Positions 8,446 to 18,470 of a DNA stretch of 64,000 nucleotides are shown here, piece after piece. The DNA comes from Acidobacteriota bacterium. GTDB lineage: Bacteria > Acidobacteriota > Blastocatellia > Pyrinomonadales > Pyrinomonadaceae. The notes below the pieces were generated by a model. The model worked only from the letters and a program-made list of their open reading frames with translations, was not told the DNA's origin and searched no databases. The stretch spans positions 1 through 64,000 of the forward strand of contig JAIVJI010000003.1 of assembly GCA_020200135.1 (NCBI GenBank), in the 5' to 3' direction. Positions within the stretch are counted from its first letter, which is position 1. The number at the start of each line of letters is the position of its first letter. The position numbers and the translations under genes were made by a program.

Positions 8446-11400
8446 ATGCAGGAAGAAGCGGCGAGACCACACACCCCCGAGGAGATCGAGCGCGCGCTGA
8501 GGCAGAGCGAGGAGCGCTACCGCGCCTTCATCTCCAACAGCTCCGAAGGCATCTGGCGCTTCGAGCTGGAGGAGCCCGTCCCCACCTCGCTCCCCGAGGA
8601 CGAGCAGATAGAGCTCTGCTACCGCCACGGCTACCTCGCCGAGTGCAACGACGCGATGGCGCGCATGTACGGCTTCGAGCACGCCGGCGAGATAGTCGGC
8701 GCGCGGCTCGGCGACTTCCTCGTCCGCGACGACCCCGAGAACGTCGAGTACCTGCGCGCCTTCATCCGCTCGGGCTACCGGCTGACCGACGCCGAGTCGG
8801 TCGAGGTCGACCGGCGGGGGCGCCGCCGGCACTTCCTCAACAACCTCGTCGGCGCGCTGGAGGGCGGCCGGATGCTCCGCGCCTGGGGCACGCAGCGCGA
8901 CGCCACCGCGATGAGGGAGGCGCAGGACGAAATGCGCCGCAGCGAGGAGCGCTACCGCTCGCTGCTGGAGAACGCCAACGACATCATCTACTCGCACGAC
9001 CTCGCCGGCAACTACCTCACCATCAACCGCGCCGGCGCCGAGGTGACGGGCTACACGCGCGAGGAGATTCTCGGCGGGCTCAACATCTCGCAGGTCGTCG
9101 TCCCCGAGCACCTCGAGCTGGCGAAGCAAATGACCGCGAAGAAGCTCGCCGACCCGGACTCGCCCACCGTCTACGAGATCGACGTCATCTCGCGCGAAGG
9201 CCGCCGCCTCACGCTCGAGGTCTCGACCCGCATCGCCTACGCCGGCGGCCGCCCCGCCGCCGTCGAAGGCATCGCCCGCGACGTGACTGAGCGCGTGCGC
9301 GCGTCGGCCGAGCGCGAGCGCCTGCTCGAAGAGGCGCGCGCCGCCCGCGACGAGGCCGAGGAGGCTCTCCGCCAGCGGCGCAGCGTCGAGGAGAGGCTCC
9401 GCTGGCTCGTCGGAGCCTCGGCCAGCCTGCTCGGGTCGCCGCAGACCGAGTCGGTGCTCCCGGCGGTCGTGGAGCTCTCGCGCAGCCTCATCGAGGCCGA
9501 CGCCTACGCCGTCTGGCGGCTTCTGCCGAAGGAGTCGGCGTGGGCCGTCGTCGCGTCGAGCGGGCTTTCGGAGGAGTACAGCCGCGACCGCATCGAAATC
9601 ACTTCGGCCACGCCGCACCTGCCCGAAGCGCCGCTCATCGTCGAGGACGTTTTCGCCGCCGACCCCCTGCTCGCCACGCGCCGCGAGACCTACCGGCGCG
9701 AGGGCATCCGCTCGATGCTCACGCTCCCGCTGCGCGCGCACGGCGAGCCCGTCGGCACGCTCGTCTTCTACTACCGCACGCCGCGCCGCTTCGCCGAGAC
9801 CGACGTGGTCGTCGCGCAGGCGCTCGCCAACCTCGCCGCCTCGGCCGTCCGCACCGCCGAGCTGTACGACGAGCAGCGAAGCCTGCGCGGCGAGGCCGAG
9901 GCCGCCGAGCGGCGCGCGACCTTCCTCGCGGAGGCGACCAGCCTGCTCTCCACCTCGCTCGAATACGAGAGGACGCTGGAGGCCATCGCGCACGCGGCCG
10001 TGCCGTGGGTCGCCGACTGGTGCGGCGTCGACATCGTCGGCGAAGACGGCGGCGTGCGCCGGCTCGCCGTCGCGCACGTCGACCCGGGGAAAGTCGAGTG
10101 GGCGCGCGAACTGGCCGAGCGCTACCCCTACGACCCCGACGCGCCGCACGGCATCGCGGCGGTGCTGCGCACGGGGCGCTCGGAGCTGTACGAGGAGGTG
10201 CCGGACGAGCTGCTCGTGGCGGCGGCGAAGGACGAGGAGCACCTGCGCACGATGCGCGGGCTGGGCTTCACGTCGGTCATGGTCGTGCCGCTCTCGGCGC
10301 ACGGCCGCGCCTTCGGCGCCATCACCTTCGTCACGGCCGAGTCGGGGCGACGCTACGGCGCCGACGACATCGCCTTCGCCGAAGACCTCGCGCGCCGCGC
10401 CTCGCTCGCCGTCGAGAACGCGCGACTCTACCGGCAGGCGCAGGAGGCCAACCGCATCAAGGACGAGTTTCTCGCCACCCTCTCGCACGAGCTGCGCACA
10501 CCGCTGACCGCCATCCTCGGCTGGGCCTCGATGCTGCGCGGGGGCGGCTTCGACGCCGAGGCCACGCGCCGCGCCGTCGAGACCATCGAGCGCAACGCGC
10601 GCGCGCAGCGGCAGATAGTCGACGACATCCTTGACGTCTCGCGCATCATCACGGGCAAGCTCCGCCTCGAGCTGCGACCCGTCGAGGCGCGCTCGCTCTT
10701 GCAGGAGGCGGTCGAGACCGTCCGCCCGGCGGCCGAGGCGAAGGGCGTCTACTTCTCCACGCTGCTCGGGACGGACGTGGGCGAGGTCTCGGCCGACCCC
10801 GACCGCCTGCGGCAAGTCCTGTGGAACCTCCTGTCGAACGCCGTCAAGTTCACGCCGCCCGGCGGCCGCGTCGAGGTCGAGCTGCGGCGCGAGGGCGCGC
10901 AGGCACTGGTGCGCGTGAGCGACACGGGGCAGGGCATCCCGGCGGAGTTTCTGCCGCACGTCTTCGAGCGCTTCCGGCAGGCCGACATGGGGACGACGCG
11001 CCAGCACGGCGGCCTCGGGCTCGGGCTCGCCATCGTCCGGCACCTCGTCGAGCTGCACGGCGGCGAGGTGACGGCCGAGAGCGCCGGCCCCGGCCACGGC
11101 TCTGCCTTCCGCGTGCGGCTCCCGCTGAGGGCCGCAGCGCGCGCGGACGAATCTGCGCGTGCGGAGACATCGACGCCGGCGTCGCGGGGCGTTGCCGACG
11201 AGTCGGCGTCGCTCGCGGGCGCGCGCGTGCTGCTCGTCGAGGACGAGGCGGACGCGCGCACGATGCTGAAAGCCCTGCTCGAAGGCGCGGGCGCGAGCGT
11301 GTACGCGGCCGGCTCGGCGGCCGAGGGCTGGGCGTCGCTCGAAGGCGACGGCTGCGACGTGCTCGTCAGCGACATCGGCATGCCGCAGGAGGACGGCTAC

Positions 11401-11595
11401 TCGCTCATCAAGCGCGTGCGCGAGCGCGACGCGCGCGGCGGCACACGCACGCCGGCCATCGCGCTGACCGCCTACGCGAGGGAGGACGACTGCCTCCGCT
11501 CGCTCGACGCGGGCTTTGACGAGCACCTGGCGAAGCCCATCGAGCCTTCGGAACTGCTCGCGGCCGTCGCGCGGCTCGCCGGGCGCGCCGCCTGA
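8446..11595 (+). CDS. Hybrid sensor histidine kinase (PAS-PAS-GAF-GAF-HisKA-HATPase-REC)
   Basis: [25 protein letters not shown]-box; [16 protein letters not shown]-box; VSDTGQGI; C-terminal REC ([14 protein letters not shown]...[21 protein letters not shown]). Confidence 0.93.
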   Translation: MQEEAARPHTPEEIERALRQSEERYRAFISNSSEGIWRFELEEPVPTSLPEDEQIELCYRHGYLAECNDAMARMYGFEHAGEIVGARLGDFLVRDDPENVEYLRAFIRSGYRLTDAESVEVDRRGRRRHFLNNLVGALEGGRMLRAWGTQRDATAMREAQDEMRRSEERYRSLLENANDIIYSHDLAGNYLTINRAGAEVTGYTREEILGGLNISQVVVPEHLELAKQMTAKKLADPDSPTVYEIDVISREGRRLTLEVSTRIAYAGGRPAAVEGIARDVTERVRASAERERLLEEARAARDEAEEALRQRRSVEERLRWLVGASASLLGSPQTESVLPAVVELSRSLIEADAYAVWRLLPKESAWAVVASSGLSEEYSRDRIEITSATPHLPEAPLIVEDVFAADPLLATRRETYRREGIRSMLTLPLRAHGEPVGTLVFYYRTPRRFAETDVVVAQALANLAASAVRTAELYDEQRSLRGEAEAAERRATFLAEATSLLSTSLEYERTLEAIAHAAVPWVADWCGVDIVGEDGGVRRLAVAHVDPGKVEWARELAERYPYDPDAPHGIAAVLRTGRSELYEEVPDELLVAAAKDEEHLRTMRGLGFTSVMVVPLSAHGRAFGAITFVTAESGRRYGADDIAFAEDLARRASLAVENARLYRQAQEANRIKDEFLATLSHELRTPLTAILGWASMLRGGGFDAEATRRAVETIERNARAQRQIVDDILDVSRIITGKLRLELRPVEARSLLQEAVETVRPAAEAKGVYFSTLLGTDVGEVSADPDRLRQVLWNLLSNAVKFTPPGGRVEVELRREGAQALVRVSDTGQGIPAEFLPHVFERFRQADMGTTRQHGGLGLGLAIVRHLVELHGGEVTAESAGPGHGSAFRVRLPLRAAARADESARAETSTPASRGVADESASLAGARVLLVEDEADARTMLKALLEGAGASVYAAGSAAEGWASLEGDGCDVLVSDIGMPQEDGYSLIKRVRERDARGGTRTPAIALTAYAREDDCLRSLDAGFDEHLAKPIEPSELLAAVARLAGRAA

Positions 11596-11620
11596 ACTCA
11601 TCCCGGAGGCGTCGAGCACG

Positions 11621-11880
11621 ATGATAAGGCTGCCCGAGTCTGACGAAGATTTGCTGCGCGAGTGCGAGGTCGAGACCTTCCGCTCGGGCGGCCCCGGCGG
11701 GCAGCACGTCAACAAGGTCGAGACCGGCGTCCGCCTGCGCCACCCGCCCTCGGGCGTCGTCGTCAACTGCCGCGAGGAGCGGAGCCAGCACCGCAACAAG
11801 ATGAACTGTCTGCGGAAGCTGCGAAGACCCGCCGCTCGCGCGTCAAGAGCCTCCGCTCCAAGCCGACGCGCGAAGACTGA
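11621..11880 (+). pseudogene. Release-factor-like (RF-1 domain, GGQ) protein with probable internal deletion/frameshift
   Basis: Frame 2: [68 protein letters not shown]; the basic C-terminus [21 protein letters not shown] is in a different frame ending at 11880. Confidence 0.65.
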
Positions 11881-11991
11881 CCAACGTCGTCGCGCACCCG
11901 TGCGCCCTCCCGCTCCTTGTGGCCCTCTTTCGTTGCTTGTTATATTCAGTCCGCGCACTCAAGCCCCGCACCAGTCGCCCGGAGCCTTCGG

Positions 11992-12618
11992 ATGCTTCAC
12001 GTCGCGGTCGTCGCCCTCGCGTACCTGCTCGGCTCGATCCCGTTCGGGTACCTGCTGGTTCGCCTGCGCGGCGGCGGCGACGTGCGCCGGACCGGCTCGG
12101 GCGGGACGGGCGCGACCAACGTCACGCGCAGCGCGGGCAAGGGCGCGGGACTGTTGACGCTGCTGCTCGACGCGTTGAAGGGGGCGGCGGCCGTGCTCGT
12201 CGCGCGTTTGGTGCTCGGCGAAGGTGATGAGTGGTGGGTGTGCGCGGCGGCGACGGCGGCGGTGCTGGGGCACGTCTTCCCGGTGTGGCTAAGTTTTCGC
12301 GGCGGCAAAGGCGTCGCGACGGGACTGGGCGTCTTTCTCGTCCTCGCGCCGCTGGCGACCCTGTGCGCGCTCTTTGTTTTTGTCCTGGTCGTCTGGTTGT
12401 GGCGCTACGTCTCGCTCGGGTCGATGACGGCGGCTGTCGTCCTGCCGCTCGCGGCCTGGGCGCTCGGCGCGCTCGGGGTCGGCGAACGCGCGTCGGCGCC
12501 GGTGCTCGCGGTCGCCGTCACGGGCGCCGCGCTCATCGTCTTCATGCACCGCGCCAACATCGGGCGGCTCCTCCGCGGGGAGGAGAGCAAGTTCCAGAGC
12601 GTGAATCGTGAACCGTAA
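11992..12618 (+). CDS. plsY: Glycerol-3-phosphate acyltransferase PlsY
   Basis: [53 protein letters not shown]... GNxGATNxxR-type motif and membrane segments; last residues derive from repeat A1. Confidence 0.92.
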   Translation: MLHVAVVALAYLLGSIPFGYLLVRLRGGGDVRRTGSGGTGATNVTRSAGKGAGLLTLLLDALKGAAAVLVARLVLGEGDEWWVCAAATAAVLGHVFPVWLSFRGGKGVATGLGVFLVLAPLATLCALFVFVLVVWLWRYVSLGSMTAAVVLPLAAWALGALGVGERASAPVLAVAVTGAALIVFMHRANIGRLLRGEESKFQSVNREP

Positions 12619-12676
12619 AACGTGATGAGATTAAAAACGGTTCTTTCTTGTCACGGTTTACGGTTCACGGTTCACG
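12600..12676. repeat. Heptamer-armed palindromic repeat, copy A1 (diverged left arm)
   Basis: Left arm CGTGAATCGTGAACCGTAAAACGTGATGAGA (12600-12630) vs right arm TCTTGTCACGGTTTACGGTTCACGGTTCACG (12646-12676); 31 nt with 4 mismatches. Confidence 0.85.
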
Positions 12677-12688
12677 GCTCTTTAAGTT

Positions 12689-13702
12689 ATGCGCGTGGCT
12701 GTCATCGGGGCGGGCGGTTGGGGCACGGCGCTGAGCATCGCGGCGGCGCGCGCGGGGCGCGAGGTGCGCCTCTGGTCGCGCAGCGCGGCGCTGGCCGAGG
12801 AGGTCAACGCGCGGCGTGTCAACTCGGTCTACCTCGGAGGGCACGCCGTCCCCGAGGGCGTCAGCGCCACTCCGGACGCGCGCGAGGCGCTTGAGGGCGC
12901 GGGGCTGGTCGTTCTCGCCGCCCCATCTCACGCGACGCGCGGGGTGCTTGAGAGTCTGCGCGGGCTTTTCGAGCCCGGCGCGGTCGTCGTCAGCGCGACG
13001 AAGGGCGTCGAGGTCGAGACCGGGCTCCGGATTTCCCAGGTCGTCGGCGAAGTCCTCGGCTCCGAAGCGGCGGCGCGCTTCGTCTGCCTTTCGGGGCCGT
13101 CGTTCGCGCGCGAGGTGGCGGCCGACCAGCCGACGGCGGTCGTCGCGGCTTCGGCCGACGAGGCTTTGGGGAGGGAAGTGCAGCGGGCTTTGAGCGCCCG
13201 GAACTTCCGCGTCTACACCAACCCCGACGTGACGGGGACGGAGCTGGGCGGCGCCTCCAAGAACGTGATGGCGCTCGCGGCCGGGATGGTGGCGGGGCTG
13301 GGGTTGGGGACGAACAGCGTGGCCGCCCTCGTCACGCGCGGCCTGGCGGAGATGACGCGGCTCGCGCTCGCGGAGGGCGGGCGGCTCGAAACGCTGACGG
13401 GGCTGGCGGGCCTGGGCGATCTCGTGCTGACCTGCACGGGCGGCCTCTCGCGCAACCGCCGCGTCGGGGAGGAACTCGGGCGCGGGCGCGCGCTCGAAGA
13501 CGTGCTCGCCGGGATGCGCGAGGTCGCCGAGGGCGTCCGCACCGCGCGCGCCGTCCGGCTCCTCGCCGCGCGGCGCGGAGTCGAGATGCCCATCACCGAA
13601 GAGGTCCACGCCGTCCTCTACGACGGCAAGCCGGCGCGCGCGGCGGTCGAGAGCCTGATGTCGCGGCCGCTCAAAGACGAGTTTGAAGTGAGTGGACGGT
13701 AG
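12689..13702 (+). CDS. gpsA: NAD(P)H-dependent glycerol-3-phosphate dehydrogenase
   Basis: MRVAVIGAGGWGTALSIAAARAG...CLSGPSFAREVA...ELGGASKNVMALAAGMVAGLGLGTNS...ITEEVHAVLYDGKPARAAVESLMSRPLKDE. Confidence 0.96.
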   Translation: MRVAVIGAGGWGTALSIAAARAGREVRLWSRSAALAEEVNARRVNSVYLGGHAVPEGVSATPDAREALEGAGLVVLAAPSHATRGVLESLRGLFEPGAVVVSATKGVEVETGLRISQVVGEVLGSEAAARFVCLSGPSFAREVAADQPTAVVAASADEALGREVQRALSARNFRVYTNPDVTGTELGGASKNVMALAAGMVAGLGLGTNSVAALVTRGLAEMTRLALAEGGRLETLTGLAGLGDLVLTCTGGLSRNRRVGEELGRGRALEDVLAGMREVAEGVRTARAVRLLAARRGVEMPITEEVHAVLYDGKPARAAVESLMSRPLKDEFEVSGR

Positions 13703-13706
13703 ACCT

Positions 13707-14171
13707 ATGGCCGACGAAGAGAAGAATCTGGTGACGAACCGCTCGGCGCTGCACGAGTACCACATCCACGACAGGTACGAGGCGGGCATCGCGCTCCAGG
13801 GGACGGAGGTGAAGAGCATCCGCGCGGGGCAGATTCAGTTGAAGGAGTCCTACGTCTCCGTCCGCGACGGCGAGGCGTGGCTCTTCAACGCGCACATCTC
13901 GCCCTACTCGCACGGCAACCGCTCCAACCACGACCCGACGCGCACGCGCAAGCTCCTCCTCAACCGGCGCGAGATCGAGCGGCTCGACGAGCAGGCCACG
14001 ACGAAGGGCATGACGCTCGTCGTCACGCGCGTCTACCTCAAGGGCGGCCGCGTCAAATTTGAAATAGGCGTGGCCCGTGGTAAAAAACTCTACGACAAGC
14101 GAGAGACAGAGATGCGCCGCACAGTCGAGCGCGAGACGCGCGCGCAGTTGAAGGAGCGCGACAAAGGATAG
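13707..14171 (+). CDS. smpB: SsrA-binding protein SmpB
   Basis: NRSALHEYHIHDRYEAGIALQGTEVKSIRAGQIQLKESYVSVRDGEAWLFNAHISPY...LYDKRET. Confidence 0.96.
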   Translation: MADEEKNLVTNRSALHEYHIHDRYEAGIALQGTEVKSIRAGQIQLKESYVSVRDGEAWLFNAHISPYSHGNRSNHDPTRTRKLLLNRREIERLDEQATTKGMTLVVTRVYLKGGRVKFEIGVARGKKLYDKRETEMRRTVERETRAQLKERDKG

Positions 14172-14187
14172 GGGGGACAAAGCGATT

Positions 14188-15738
14188 ATGGAGATTCAAA
14201 CGAGCGCCGGCGGCTTCGCCGGGCTGGACGTGCAGGCGCTGGCGGTCGCCGTGTTCAAGGACGAGCGCGCCGACGAGGGCTTCCTCAAGGAACTCGACGA
14301 GGCCTCGGGCGGTCTCGTCCGCTCCGTCCTCGAGTCGGAGGAGCTGAAGGGGAAGGAAGGCGAGTCGGTCTACCTGCACCTGCCGGCCGGCGCGGCGGGG
14401 CCGAAGGCCAGGCGCCTGCTGCTCGTCGGCGTCGGCGAGCGCGCGGACTACCGCGCCTCGCATGTCTCGCAGTTCGGCGGCCTCGCCGTCCGGCAGCTCC
14501 GCGCGCGGAACGTGAAGTCGGTCGGGCTCGTCCCGCGTCACGAAGGCGGCGACGCCGCGCGGTCGGCCTCGGCCGCGGTCGAGGGCGCGGTCATCGGACT
14601 CTTCGAGCCCGACAAGTACCGCACCGTCGACAAGGAGGAGCGGACGGTCGAGCGCCTCGTCGTCGTCGCGGCGGGCGCGGACGAGGAGGCGCTGCGGCGC
14701 GGCGCCGAGCGCGGACGCGTCGTCGGCGAGTCGGTCAACTTCACGCGCGACCTCGCCAACGAGCCCGGCGCCTACATGACGCCGACCATCATGGCCGAGC
14801 GCGCGCAGGAGATAGCCAACGAGTTCGGGCTCGACATCGACGTGCTCGACCAGGCGCGGATGGAGCAGGAGGGCATGGGCGCGCTCCTCTCGGTCGCGCG
14901 CGGCTCCGACCAGCCGCCGAAGATGATGGTGCTCACCTACATGCCCGAGGGCAAGGAGCGCGTCGAGGACGGCGAGGACTTCCTCGCGCTCGTCGGCAAG
15001 GGCATCACCTTCGACACGGGCGGCATCTCCATCAAGCCGGCCGAGAACATGGAGCTGATGAAGTACGACATGACGGGCGGCGCCACCGTCCTCGGCGTCA
15101 TGCGCGCCGTCGCGCAGCTCAAGCCTCCGATTCCGGTCCTCGGCGTCGTCCCCTCGACCGAGAATATGCCCTCGGGCAAGGCCACCAAGCCGGGCGACGT
15201 CGTGCGCGCCATGACGGGCAAGACCATCGAGGTCATCAACACCGACGCCGAAGGCCGGCTCATCCTCGCCGACGCCGTCTCCTACGCCAAGAAGCTCGGC
15301 GCCACGCGCGTCGTCGACATGGCGACGCTCACCGGCGCGGTCTCCATCGCGCTCGGTGACGTGAACACCGGCATCCTCGGCACCGACCAGGAGCTCATCG
15401 ACGAGGTCATCGAGTCGGGGCGCGAGGTCGGCGAGAAGTTCTGGCAGTTGCCGCTCGACAAGGAGTACTCGAAGCAGATCAAGTCAGACATCGCCGACAT
15501 CAAGAACGTCGGGGGCCGGAAGGCCGGGACGATCACGGCCGCGGCCTTCATCAAGGAGTTCGCCGACGGCATCTCGTGGGCTCACCTCGACATCGCCGGC
15601 ACGGCCTGGGGCGACGAGGCCAAGCCCTTCCGCGCCAAGGGGCCGACCGGCGTCGCCGTCCGCACGCTCCTCAACTTCGTCGAGCGCGAGGCGGCGCGCG
15701 CAGGCGGCGCGAAGGAAGCCGAAGGGAAGACGAAGTAA
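14188..15738 (+). CDS. pepA: Leucyl aminopeptidase (M17)
   Basis: VGKGITFDTGGISIKPAENMELMKYDMTGGATVLG...NTDAEGRLILADAVSYAKK. Confidence 0.96.
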   Translation: MEIQTSAGGFAGLDVQALAVAVFKDERADEGFLKELDEASGGLVRSVLESEELKGKEGESVYLHLPAGAAGPKARRLLLVGVGERADYRASHVSQFGGLAVRQLRARNVKSVGLVPRHEGGDAARSASAAVEGAVIGLFEPDKYRTVDKEERTVERLVVVAAGADEEALRRGAERGRVVGESVNFTRDLANEPGAYMTPTIMAERAQEIANEFGLDIDVLDQARMEQEGMGALLSVARGSDQPPKMMVLTYMPEGKERVEDGEDFLALVGKGITFDTGGISIKPAENMELMKYDMTGGATVLGVMRAVAQLKPPIPVLGVVPSTENMPSGKATKPGDVVRAMTGKTIEVINTDAEGRLILADAVSYAKKLGATRVVDMATLTGAVSIALGDVNTGILGTDQELIDEVIESGREVGEKFWQLPLDKEYSKQIKSDIADIKNVGGRKAGTITAAAFIKEFADGISWAHLDIAGTAWGDEAKPFRAKGPTGVAVRTLLNFVEREAARAGGAKEAEGKTK

Positions 15739-15765
15739 AAGTCCTCACGACCGTCTAACCGCTGG

Positions 15766-15810
15766 CGCCGGTGTCCACTTAAGTGAACACCGGCGTCAAC
15801 ATTTGTTGAC
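15766..15810. promoter_or_regulatory. Two adjacent palindromes (operator/enhancer-like)
   Basis: CGCCGGTGTCCACTT|AAGTGAACACCGGCG (15766-15795, one mismatched pair) followed by GTCAACA-TT-TGTTGAC (15795-15810, perfect). Confidence 0.6.
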
Positions 15811-15871
15811 AGGTCTCGTGGGGGCAGGTCTAAAAATCTAGTAAATTTTCAAAAATGTGCTTGCAACGGAT

Positions 15872-15888
15872 TTGGCATATGTGTTGCA
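15872..15888 (+). promoter_or_regulatory. Putative sigma-54 (RpoN) -24/-12 promoter
   Basis: TTGGCATATGTGTTGCA: GG-N10-GC with full TTGGCA and TTGCA half-elements, in an AT-richer stretch of an intergenic region. Confidence 0.65.
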
Positions 15889-15903
15889 ATGTGGCCGTGT
15901 AAC

Positions 15904-15987
15904 ATGAGTTTGAGGGAGCGGGCACCACAAAAAAGTCCTCGCCCCCCTCGGAGGCCGCCCGAGGTCAAGCATCGCCCCCAGACTCAT
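15904..15987 (+). ncRNA. Candidate structured RNA (small RNA or leader)
   Basis: Closing helix ATGAGTTTG (15904-15912)/CAGACTCAT (15979-15987), 9 bp with one G-U; adjoining GGG/CCC; internal CCTCGG...CCGAGG hairpin. Starts a few nt after the predicted sigma-54 start. Confidence 0.4.
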
Positions 15988-15990
15988 CCC

Positions 15991-16052
15991 TTCACACGCG
16001 TACGTCCCGCCCGAAGCTCTTAAAAGTTTCTGGCGGGACGTACGCGTGTGAA
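15991..16052. repeat. Perfect 21-bp inverted repeat with 20-nt spacer
   Basis: TTCACACGCGTACGTCCCGCC (15991-16011) / GGCGGGACGTACGCGTGTGAA (16032-16052). Confidence 0.9.
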
Positions 16053-16158
16053 AATGTTATAGTGGCGCCCGACGGGCTGCCTCCCCGCCCGCGGCGGTTC
16101 ACGTGGGGTGTTGACCCTTCGGGGATACCGCCGGCCACAGCGTTTTCGGAAGCTGGTC

Positions 16159-16971
16159 GTGGTCGATTACTACAAAGTCTTAAAGGTCAAGCGGGCGGCC
16201 TCGGCGGCCGAGATCAAGTCGGCCTACCGGAAGCTCGCGCGCGAGCGGCACCCGGACTTGAACGGCGGTTCGGAGGGCGCCGCCCGCGAGTTCACGCTCG
16301 TCTCGCTCGCCTACCGCACGCTGAGCGACCCGCAGGAGCGCGCCTTCTACGACTCGCAGCTCCAGCGCGTGCACAGCACGGACTTCCGCGGCGGCTCGGT
16401 CTTTCACTCGAACAACCCGCACGCGCAGCGCCTGCGCCGCATGGCCGTCCAGGCGCGCTTCGACCGCCGCGTGGACCAGCTCATCGAGGCCGACCGGCGC
16501 GAGAACTTCGCGCTCCAGCAGGCGGTCTTCACCACCGTCACGCTCTTCCTCTCCACCTTTTTCGTCTCCTGGTTCAAGCCACTCTTCTGGAGCAACCTCC
16601 AGTTCTTCGGTCGCGCCGCGCTCGTCACGCTGAGCGCCATCGGCCTGTGGCACCTCGCCGTCCGCCTCAAGGCGGTCTTCGAACACTTCACCTACGACCC
16701 GAGATCGATTCACGACTCGATCACCGGCGACGGCGACGGCTTCCCCGACAAGCCCTTCACACGCTTCGCCGCCTCGACCTTCCTCATCCTGGGCCCGGCC
16801 GTGAGCATCGCCGTCGGCCACTTCTTCCGCGCGCAGACCCAGTACCTGACCATCTTCCGCGATCTGCCCAACACCTTCGGGCAGCAGTTCACATACGACC
16901 TGCTCTTCTACCCACCCATCGCCGTCCTCATCGTGGACACGATGCACAACATCGCGTCGAAGATCGACTGA
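16159..16971 (+). CDS. J-domain (DnaJ-like) membrane protein
   Basis: [36 protein letters not shown]-domain with HPD, followed by hydrophobic segments. GTG start at 16159 preferred; the longer ORF starts at 16108. Confidence 0.8.
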   Translation: MVDYYKVLKVKRAASAAEIKSAYRKLARERHPDLNGGSEGAAREFTLVSLAYRTLSDPQERAFYDSQLQRVHSTDFRGGSVFHSNNPHAQRLRRMAVQARFDRRVDQLIEADRRENFALQQAVFTTVTLFLSTFFVSWFKPLFWSNLQFFGRAALVTLSAIGLWHLAVRLKAVFEHFTYDPRSIHDSITGDGDGFPDKPFTRFAASTFLILGPAVSIAVGHFFRAQTQYLTIFRDLPNTFGQQFTYDLLFYPPIAVLIVDTMHNIASKID

Positions 16972-17219
16972 CGGCCGGGCCGGCATCTCCAAGCCCTCCC
17001 CACGAATCTTGCGCGCCGCCGTGCGCGTCATGTATATTTCGCCGCACGAGTTTGCCGAACACGGAGACCCAGACGAACACGGTGAAGAGACACATCGCGC
17101 GCGCCCAGGCCGCGCCGAATACGAACGCCGACGGCCCGTACGCCATCGAACGATTCGCCACGCCGCATTAGTCTTCGAGAGCGGTTGGCCGTCCGGCTTC
17201 GCAGGAAGGGAGCCGTCCG

Positions 17220-17486
17220 ATGGCCAGACGCATCACCGAGCGACAGCGCCTCGCTCTCAAGCTGGAACACCTGAGCGAAACCGAAGTCCACGAAGTCCTC
17301 GACTACATCTCGATCATGGAGTCGATGCGGCGGGCCTCCGCCGTCCCCACGAACTGGGACGACGAGCTGGTCGCGCTCCTCTCCGGTTCGGTGGAGAACG
17401 AGCGCGCACGCCAGGCTTTCGAGTGGGAGTCGGTGCGCCGACGCGCCGAGCGGAAGGCCGCGCTCACGCTCTCCGCCCGCGCATGA
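17220..17486 (+). CDS. Hypothetical protein, 88 aa
   Basis: ORF MARRITERQRLALKLEHLSETEVHEVLDYISIMESMRR...; its stop overlaps the start of the next gene. Confidence 0.6.
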   Translation: MARRITERQRLALKLEHLSETEVHEVLDYISIMESMRRASAVPTNWDDELVALLSGSVENERARQAFEWESVRRRAERKAALTLSARA

Positions 17487-18394
17487 GAAGGCACGCGCGC
17501 CCGCGCCGCCACGACCCGCAAGCCGCAACCCCCGCGCGCCCCGCGCGGCGGGCCTCCGTCTCCTTTTTTCTGACACTCGCCTTCACGTTCGCCGCCGTCA
17601 CATTTGACGCGCCGCGCGCGCGCGCCCAGAGGGAACTCACACCGCTCCAGCAGCAGATAAGAGCCCAGGAGGCGCGGCTCTCGTCGTCCGACGTCGAGGA
17701 GAGGCGCGACGCGGTCGTGCGCCTCGGCGCGTCGGCGAGACCCGAGGCGTCGAGGGCGGCCGCCGCCGCGCTCGGCGACAGGGCGGCCATCGTCCGCGCG
17801 ACCGCCGCGCGCGCCGTGCTCTCGCTCGCGCCCGGCGAAGCCGCCACGCTGATTTTGCCGCTGCTGCGCGACCGCGACGTGTTCGTCCGGCGCGAGGCTG
17901 CCTACGCGCTCGGCCTCACGCGCAGCGCGCTCGCCGTCGGGGCGCTCGCGGCGGCCACTCAGACCGACAAGGAGGCTTCGGTGCGCGGCGCGGCCGCCGT
18001 CGCGCTCGGCCAAGTGGGTGACCCGGCCTCAGTGCCCGCGCTCGCCGGCGCCCTGACGCGAAGGCTGCAAGGCTCCGGCTTCTTCAACCGCTTGCTGCGG
18101 CGCAAGGTCGAGGAGGACGAGTTCGTGCGCCGCGCCGCGGCCGTCTCGCTCGGGCAGATCGGGAGCAGGGAGGCCGTGCCCGTGCTCGTCGAGACGCTCT
18201 CCGACGCGCGCGCGCCCGGAGATGTGCGGCGCGAGGCCGCGCACTCGCTCGGCCTCATCGGCGACCCGGCGGCCGTCCCCGCGCTCCGCGCCGCGCTCGC
18301 GCACCCTGACCCTTACCTTTCGCGCATCGCCTTTGAGGCGTTAAGAAGACTCGACCCGTCGGCGGTAACGCGGCCGGCCGGCGGGAAGCTGTAA
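17483..18394 (+). CDS. HEAT-repeat protein, secreted
   Basis: Signal-like N-terminus then repeats such as RREAAYALGLTRS, VRGAAAVALGQVGDPASVPALAGAL, VRREAAHSLGLIGDPAAVPALRAAL. Confidence 0.85.
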   Translation: MRRHARPRRHDPQAATPARPARRASVSFFLTLAFTFAAVTFDAPRARAQRELTPLQQQIRAQEARLSSSDVEERRDAVVRLGASARPEASRAAAAALGDRAAIVRATAARAVLSLAPGEAATLILPLLRDRDVFVRREAAYALGLTRSALAVGALAAATQTDKEASVRGAAAVALGQVGDPASVPALAGALTRRLQGSGFFNRLLRRKVEEDEFVRRAAAVSLGQIGSREAVPVLVETLSDARAPGDVRREAAHSLGLIGDPAAVPALRAALAHPDPYLSRIAFEALRRLDPSAVTRPAGGKL

Positions 18395-18408
18395 CGCCGA
18401 ATACGCCC

Positions 18409-18456
18409 AAAAAAGAGGGACGGAGAGAGTTGTGACTCTCTCCGTCCCTCTTTTTT
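18409..18456. terminator. Bidirectional intrinsic terminator
   Basis: AAAAAAGAGGGACGGAGAGAG-TTGTGA-CTCTCTCCGTCCCTCTTTTTT: 21-bp perfect stem, A/T tracts on both sides, between convergent genes. Confidence 0.95.
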
Positions 18457-18470
18457 GAAGTGTCCCAGGC

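Noticed and set aside
8290-11958. 1222-aa minus ORF opposite the hybrid kinase; likewise 6212..8500 +, 31238..33928 + and 33832..35661 +
   Set aside because: Antisense shadows of confidently identified proteins; no family motifs.
17083-17171. Small GTG-start ORF VKRHIARAQAAPNTNADGPYAIERFATPH
   Set aside because: Too short and with no clear ribosome-binding site or conservation evidence available.
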